Assembly (NCBI GenBank): GCA_963682055.1
Contig: OY821743.1
Span: 17,643,566 to 17,707,565 of the forward strand
Direction of reading: 5' to 3'
DNA from: Primula veris
Taxonomy: Eukaryota > Streptophyta > Magnoliopsida > Ericales > Primulaceae
Length of the DNA: 64,000 nt
Shown one piece after another: positions 59,665 through 64,000 of the stretch. The position numbers were made by a program, and so were the translations under genes. Position 1 is the stretch's first letter. Each line of letters opens with the position of its first letter. The notes beneath the pieces were generated by a model that was not told the origin of the DNA, did not search any database, and saw only the letters and a program-made list of their open reading frames with translations.

Positions 59665-60045
59665 AAAAACAGAAACTTACGTTTTTTTTTAAAAAAAAAC
59701 ATTTTTTATACTACATTCTCTCTCTTTCTCTCAAAAACCCCCAATTTTCAACCCAAAAAATCACCCAAATCAATCAACCACATTAACTATCAAATTTATT
59801 AACAAAAAACCCCAAATCATCAATCAAACTTATCCATAATTGAAGGTATATCTTTTATTCTCTAATTTATTATGTATTTTGTGTAATTTAAATTTGTAAA
59901 ATAGGAAAAAATATATAAAATATGCAAATCCATAATACACTTAGCTATATATAATTGTTTGTTGTTTGTTTATATTAATTATAGAAATTTTAATAATTGT
60001 TGATATTTGTCCCATTTTTGCATGTGTTTTTTATTTTGTTTGGTT
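59665..60045. other. AT-rich spacer, no gene seen
   Basis: T-run followed by A/C-rich and then AT-rich sequence, possibly the distal promoter of the plant mobile domain gene at 60885. No domain is visible. Confidence 0.5.
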
Positions 60046-60880
60046 AATTTGAATTGTTGATAATGTGTTTGGTTATGATTAAAAAATTGAGTTATTATTG
60101 TTTGGTTTATGATTAAATGTGTTTGGTTATGATTAAATGTGTTTGGTTATGATTAAAAAATTGAATTATTATTGTTTGGTTTATGATTAAATGTGTGTTT
60201 GGTTATGATTAAAAAATTGAATTATTATTGTTTGGTTTATGAAAAAATGTGTGTTTGGTTATGATTAAAAAATTGAATTATTATTGTTTGGTTTATGAAA
60301 AAATGTGTGTTTGGTTATGATTAACAAATTGAATTATTATTGTTTGGTTTAAGAAAAAATGTGTGTTTGGTTATGATTAAAAAATTGAATTATTATTGTT
60401 TGGTTTATGAAAAAATGTGTGTTTGGTTATGATTAAAAAATTGAATTATTATTGTTTGGTTTATGAAAAAATGTGTGTTTGGTTATGATTAAAAAATTGA
60501 ATTATTATTGTTTGGTTTATGAAAAAATGTGTGTTTGGTTATGATTAAAAAATTGAATTATTATTGTTTGGTTTATGAAAAAATGTGTGTTTGGTTATGA
60601 TTAAAAAATTGAATTATTATTGCTTGGTTTATGAAAAAATGTGTGTTTGGTTATGATTAAAAAATTGAATTATTATTGTTTGGTTTATGAAAAAATTTGT
60701 GTTTGGTTATCATTGTTTTGTTATCATTAATTGGTTATAATTGAGTTATCATTGTTTGGTTATCATTAATTGGTTATCATTAATTGGTTATCATTGAGTT
60801 ATCATTGTTTGGTTATCATTAATTGGTTATGTTATCATTTTTTGGTTATCATTAATTGAGTTATATTTGGTTATCATAGT
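60046..60880 (+). repeat. Minisatellite, unit about 56 bp, grading into a ttatcattaattgg repeat
   Basis: About ten units with 'gtgtttggttatgattaaaa' and 'aattgaattattattgtttg' (period 55-57) to about 60710, then shorter 'ggttatcattaatt' repeats up to a few bases before the ATG at 60885. It occupies the position of the proximal promoter and leader of the next gene. Confidence 0.93.
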
Positions 60881-60884
60881 TAGT

Positions 60885-61643
60885 ATGGCAGACCCAGGTC
60901 CACATATTAAAGGGAGGTTGGGTATTTTACGACAGACCGGTCACATTTCTAATCAGACTTGGGATGCTGGCAGAGAAGCGGGTAGAGGAGATGCCAATAA
61001 GATTAGGGTTTATAATTATAGTTGGCAGATACCGACGCCTGAAAGGGTAGTTCAGAATATCATTAGGGCTGGTTTTTTCGGTATCTATAGTATAGGTAAT
61101 TATACCGTAGACCGAGGGTTGCTTACAGCCTTAGTTGATAGGTGGCGTGATGAGTCGCACACGTTCCATTTTGTCGGGGGAGAGTTGGGGATATCTTTAC
61201 AGGATGTAGAGATTATGCTTGGTCTGAGGGTGGATGGTCTTGCTGTGACCCGGTCGGAGCGGAATGACACGAAGGCGAGCAGGTTGGCTATGATGGAGAG
61301 TTTGTTGGGTGTTAGGCCGGCTGACAATCAAGTCGATCAAAACTGTCTGACAGTTAGACTTGATTGGATGTTACAGACCTTCGGTGAATTACCCCCCAAC
61401 CCTAGTGAAGAGCGTTTACTATATCAGTCTAGGGCTGCCATGCTATTATTACTGGCTGCACATGTGTTTTCGGATAAGAGCAGTGATCAGATTCCACTCT
61501 GGCCTCTGCCATTTCTGGAGGATTTTGACACATGTGCTGAGTATAGTTGGGGAGAAATGAGGATTTTTTTAGAGATTTCCGAAATGTGTTTGTGTTTGAT
61601 TTTATGGTTTGTTAGAATTGGCAAAATTGAGTCATATTTATAG
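60885..61643 (+). CDS. Plant mobile domain protein (MAIN-like), C-terminally incomplete
   Basis: I chose ATG 60885 (MADPGPHIKGRLGILRQTGH); an upstream in-frame ATG at 60867 lies in the tandem repeat. Residues about 15-230 match the plant mobile domain (PF10536, MAINTENANCE OF MERISTEMS-like): IIRAGFFGIYSIGNYTVDRG, LVDRWRDESHTFHF, the ELGISLQDVEIMLGLRVDG box, then LLLLAAHVFSDKS and PLPFLEDFDTCAEYSWG. After YSWG the usual continuation (a short Tyr-rich helix and the VPLI region) is missing, and the frame runs into unrelated sequence to the stop. Either an intron starts near 61555 or the gene is truncated. Such proteins occur as host genes in silencing and meristem maintenance and inside transposable elements. 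Confidence 0.75.
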   Translation: MADPGPHIKGRLGILRQTGHISNQTWDAGREAGRGDANKIRVYNYSWQIPTPERVVQNIIRAGFFGIYSIGNYTVDRGLLTALVDRWRDESHTFHFVGGELGISLQDVEIMLGLRVDGLAVTRSERNDTKASRLAMMESLLGVRPADNQVDQNCLTVRLDWMLQTFGELPPNPSEERLLYQSRAAMLLLLAAHVFSDKSSDQIPLWPLPFLEDFDTCAEYSWGEMRIFLEISEMCLCLILWFVRIGKIESYL

Positions 61644-61648
61644 GGTAA

Positions 61649-62055
61649 GTTTACACTACAAACCGTAGATTACTTTTACGGTTTGTAGTGAATTTTTGGT
61701 GTAGTCATTTCGAAACTTTAATAATGCATTGAGTAGTCATTTTCGGATAGGGTTGTCAAATCATAATAATTCAAAACTGATAAGGTGTTGTCGGAATTAT
61801 TTTGATAGATATGGTATCCAATGTAATTTACACTACAAACCGTATATTACTTTTACGGGTTGTAGTGTTTTTTTTGGAGTAGTCATTTCGAAACTTTAAT
61901 AATGCATTGAGTAGTCATTTTCGGATAGGGTTGTCAAGTCATAATAATTCAAAAGTGATAATGTGTTGTCGGAATTATTTTGATAGATATGGTATCCAAT
62001 GTAATTTACACTACAAACCGTATATTACTTTTACGGTTTGTAGTTTATTTTTTTT
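61649..62055. repeat. 177-bp tandem repeat, two and a part copies, each with a palindrome
   Basis: Units start at about 61651, 61828 and 62006. Each begins with a hairpin of the type cactacaaaccgtagatta...acggtttgtagtg. The repeat follows the plant mobile domain gene directly. Confidence 0.9.
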
Positions 62056-62117
62056 TTACGTTATTAACGGTGATTCCGTGTAAAAAGTACATTCGTAAAA
62101 CGTCGCTGCTCAAATCA

Positions 62118-62232
62118 GGGGTGCAAACCGTACATTACTTTTACGGTTTGCACATAAAACATGCAAACCGTACATTTAATGTACGGTTTGTATGAAATCT
62201 GTACAAACCGTACATTAAATGTACGGTTTGTA
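62118..62232. repeat. Cluster of three AAACCGTACATT palindromes
   Basis: Three successive palindromes (tgcaaaccgtacatta...acggtttgca; gcaaaccgtacatttaatg; acaaaccgtacattaaatg with complements). They are of the same family as the inverted repeat at 59428 and the 177-bp units. Confidence 0.88.
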
Positions 62233-62256
62233 TGTATATTTCAGAATATTTAGTTT

Positions 62257-62650
62257 TTAGGGGTTTAGGGTTTAGGGTTTAGGGTTTAGGGTTTGTAATT
62301 TAGGGTTTAGGGGTTAGGGTTTGTAATTTAGGGTTTAGGGTTTAGGGTTTAGAATTTAGGGTTTAGGGTTTAGGGTTTAGGGTTTATGGTTTGTAATTGT
62401 TTAGGGTTTAGGGGTTAGGGTTTGTAATTTAGGGTTTAGGGTTTAGGGTTTATGGTTTAGAATTTAGGGTTTAGGGTTTAGGGTTTAGGGTTTGTAATTT
62501 AGGCTTTAGGGTTTAGGGGTTAGGGTTTGTAATTTAGGGTTTAGGGTTTAGGGTTTAGAATTTAGGGTTTAGGGTTTATGGTTTGTAATTTAGGGTTTAG
62601 GGTTTAAGGGTTTAGGGTTTAGGGTTTAGGGTTTAGGGTTTAGGGTTTGT
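62257..62650 (+). repeat. Interstitial telomere-type array (TTTAGGG)n
   Basis: About 390 bases of TTTAGGG units with recurrent variants (TTTAGGGG, TTTGTAATTTAGGG, TTTAGAATTTAGGG, TTTATGG). Higher-order units with 'ggtttgtaatttaggg' are visible. This is the plant (Arabidopsis-type) telomere repeat. Confidence 0.95.
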
Positions 62651-62783
62651 AAAAACTCAATATTGGTCCTATCAATTAAAATACAGAATATTTTTTACCT
62701 TAAAACATACAAATCAAACATACGAATCAAATTAAACTTACGAAATTATAACGTACAAATCAAACATAGAAATCAAATTAAAC

Positions 62784-64000
62784 CTACGAATTTATTACAA
62801 CCCTAACTAAGAATAAAACTGACAAATCAAACATAGAAATCAAATACAAAAACAGTGCATTTATTTTTTTTCTGTAACGACTAAATGTTTTAAAGTTGGA
62901 CATAGGGAGCATCTTTCCCGCCGATGTTAATCTATCGGATGACGGCTCAGCAGACTCTTCGATTTCGTTTAGCTCCGTACGCCGTCTTTGTCGCTGCTGC
63001 GATTCTGGATGCGGCGCACGCTCGTGGGATGTAACTGTCAACCCTCGACTCCAACTGTCGGTTGACTGATGACTAGGATGATGCTCGTACGACCCAAATG
63101 ATTGTCTATGATGATCGAACGGGACATCATCCTGAACGTAGCCCGACCCAGCAAAAGAAGCACGACGACCATGACCGCTTGAACTCGGACCCGGACCCTG
63201 ATCTGTAGTCGGAGGTCGACCTCCACTGGTTCTTCTACCGCCGCTACTAGATTCGCCTTCCCCTCTGCCTCTTTCGTCGGGACGCCGACAACTTGCCGAC
63301 CTAGTGTAATTTCTTGGGTCGTAACGTAGGTCGTCATCACCATCGTCGTCGTCGTCGTCGTCATCGTCATCCTCCCCATCCGACTGTTCATCAGCTGACC
63401 CGTACGGATTCAATCCCATTTCAGCGAAGTCCTTTCGTAGTAAGTCCACTTCCGTTTTCAATTTATGCTTTTTGAACGATTTGAAATTTCGGCGCAATAC
63501 CGCTTTCTGAAAAAAAAACCAATCAAAAACGATTTTATAAGTATTGAAATATACAAACAGAAAAATAACAACCAAATATTAATTTACTTTAATTAGTTGT
63601 TACCATTTTACTGAACAACCCTGTATGCTCCCGGAAACCGTGCGGTGGCGGGGCAAGTTCAGGTGGGTTTATGAAGATGCGGGTCCGCTCTCTATACCAT
63701 TTCATGTAATCCGGTGACGTCCCCGTGCCATATTCGCCGTTAATAAGACGGGTGTGGCGGTCATTCCACACGGCTATAAATTCTCCGGTTAGTAAAGGCC
63801 AGTCGTGTTTTTGCGCAATCCCATATCTTCTATCCTTGCCGTGACCACGTCTGGGTTTCCAAATATATGTAGGGACCCGCTGCACAAAACCGAACTGTCT
63901 CATGAACCTGTCCGCGGGGTGGTACTCAATCTTCTCATTACAAATGAGAGGCACAGAACAATGCCACATATAACGACCCCGCGTGCAGTATTCCGGATAC
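62784..64000 (-). CDS. Second plant mobile domain gene, 3' part (runs off the right edge)
   Basis: Minus strand, open from the window edge: 64000-63604, GT-AG intron 63603-63507 (97 nt, phase 0), then 63506-62784. The first part holds the C-terminal region typical of MAIN-like proteins (RGRYMWHCSVPLICNEKIEY; ADRFMRQFGFVQRVP; AVWNDRHTR). The second exon is hydrophilic: a basic start (LRRNFKSFKKHKLKT), a run of Asp (about 63370-63330), a Gly/Ser/Arg-rich linker and RQRRRTELNEIEES. The last 25 or so residues are hydrophobic and may be read-through of an intron or decayed sequence. It converges on the gene at 60885, with the telomeric array between. The N-terminal domain is outside the window. 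Confidence 0.7.

Noticed and set aside
63038..63391. Alternative minus-strand frame in the second mobile-domain gene
   Set aside because: Overlaps the Asp-rich exon in another frame (Met/Thr repeats from the same GAC/ATG run).
1..64000. CRISPR array, bacterial operon or plasmid features
   Set aside because: The repeats are tandem or segmental without regular unique spacers, and the window has plant introns, TATA promoters and polyadenylation signals.

Overview
This window is nuclear DNA of a flowering plant, probably a eudicot. The support is: canonical GT-AG introns, two nuclear genes for plastid proteins (ribosomal protein S9 sequence and NDH subunit L), plant mobile domain genes, TTTAGGG telomere-type repeats, and a Tat-lineage Ty3/gypsy retrotransposon. 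Overall base composition is AT-rich. No genus can be named from the sequence alone.

Layout. (1) 1-31.65 kb is an AT-rich mosaic of repeated blocks. At least six block families recur two to five times in the same orientation, with secondary tandem duplications, plastid tRNA-Thr-like remnants, one Mutator-type MITE with a recognisable empty site, and short exon-like modules that are mostly on the minus strand. I see no intact gene here. (2) 31.65-36.54 kb holds microsatellites, a roughly 450-bp tandem duplication split by a candidate hAT-like element, and AT-rich DNA with no visible gene. (3) 36541-54197 is a complete 17.66-kb Tat-type LTR retrotransposon: identical-length 552-bp LTRs, 13 differences between them, and the 5-bp target duplication ATAAT. 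Gag is open. Pol is broken by stops, a deletion with frameshift in RT, and an in-frame deletion in the integrase core. The 10.6 kb after pol carries a 37-bp minisatellite and then an unusual antisense gene set: a multi-exon gene for a PF04195-like coiled-coil protein whose inferred introns are all phase 0, and a head-to-tail array of five small coiled-coil genes, each with its own TATA box. A solo LTR with target duplication GCTCG is nested inside the fifth small gene. (4) 54.2-59.3 kb has a Copia-like LTR with primer site, then a five-exon gene in which exon 1 is the N-terminal part of plastid ribosomal protein S9 and exons 2-5 are NdhL, joined in frame. (5) 59.3-64 kb has a perfect 66-bp-arm inverted repeat, a 56-bp minisatellite, two convergent plant mobile domain genes (the second runs off the right edge), a family of AAACCGTA palindromes and an interstitial telomeric array.

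How the parts relate. The Tat element can supply Gag and carries an antisense gene set that looks better kept than pol. With its integrase deletion it was probably mobilised in trans by related elements. The S9-NdhL chimera suggests exon shuffling that gave NdhL a new plastid targeting exon. The two plant mobile domain genes and the palindromes around them may belong to a separate mobile or formerly mobile unit. The strongest candidates for something undescribed are the antisense mini-gene array and the S9-NdhL fusion.
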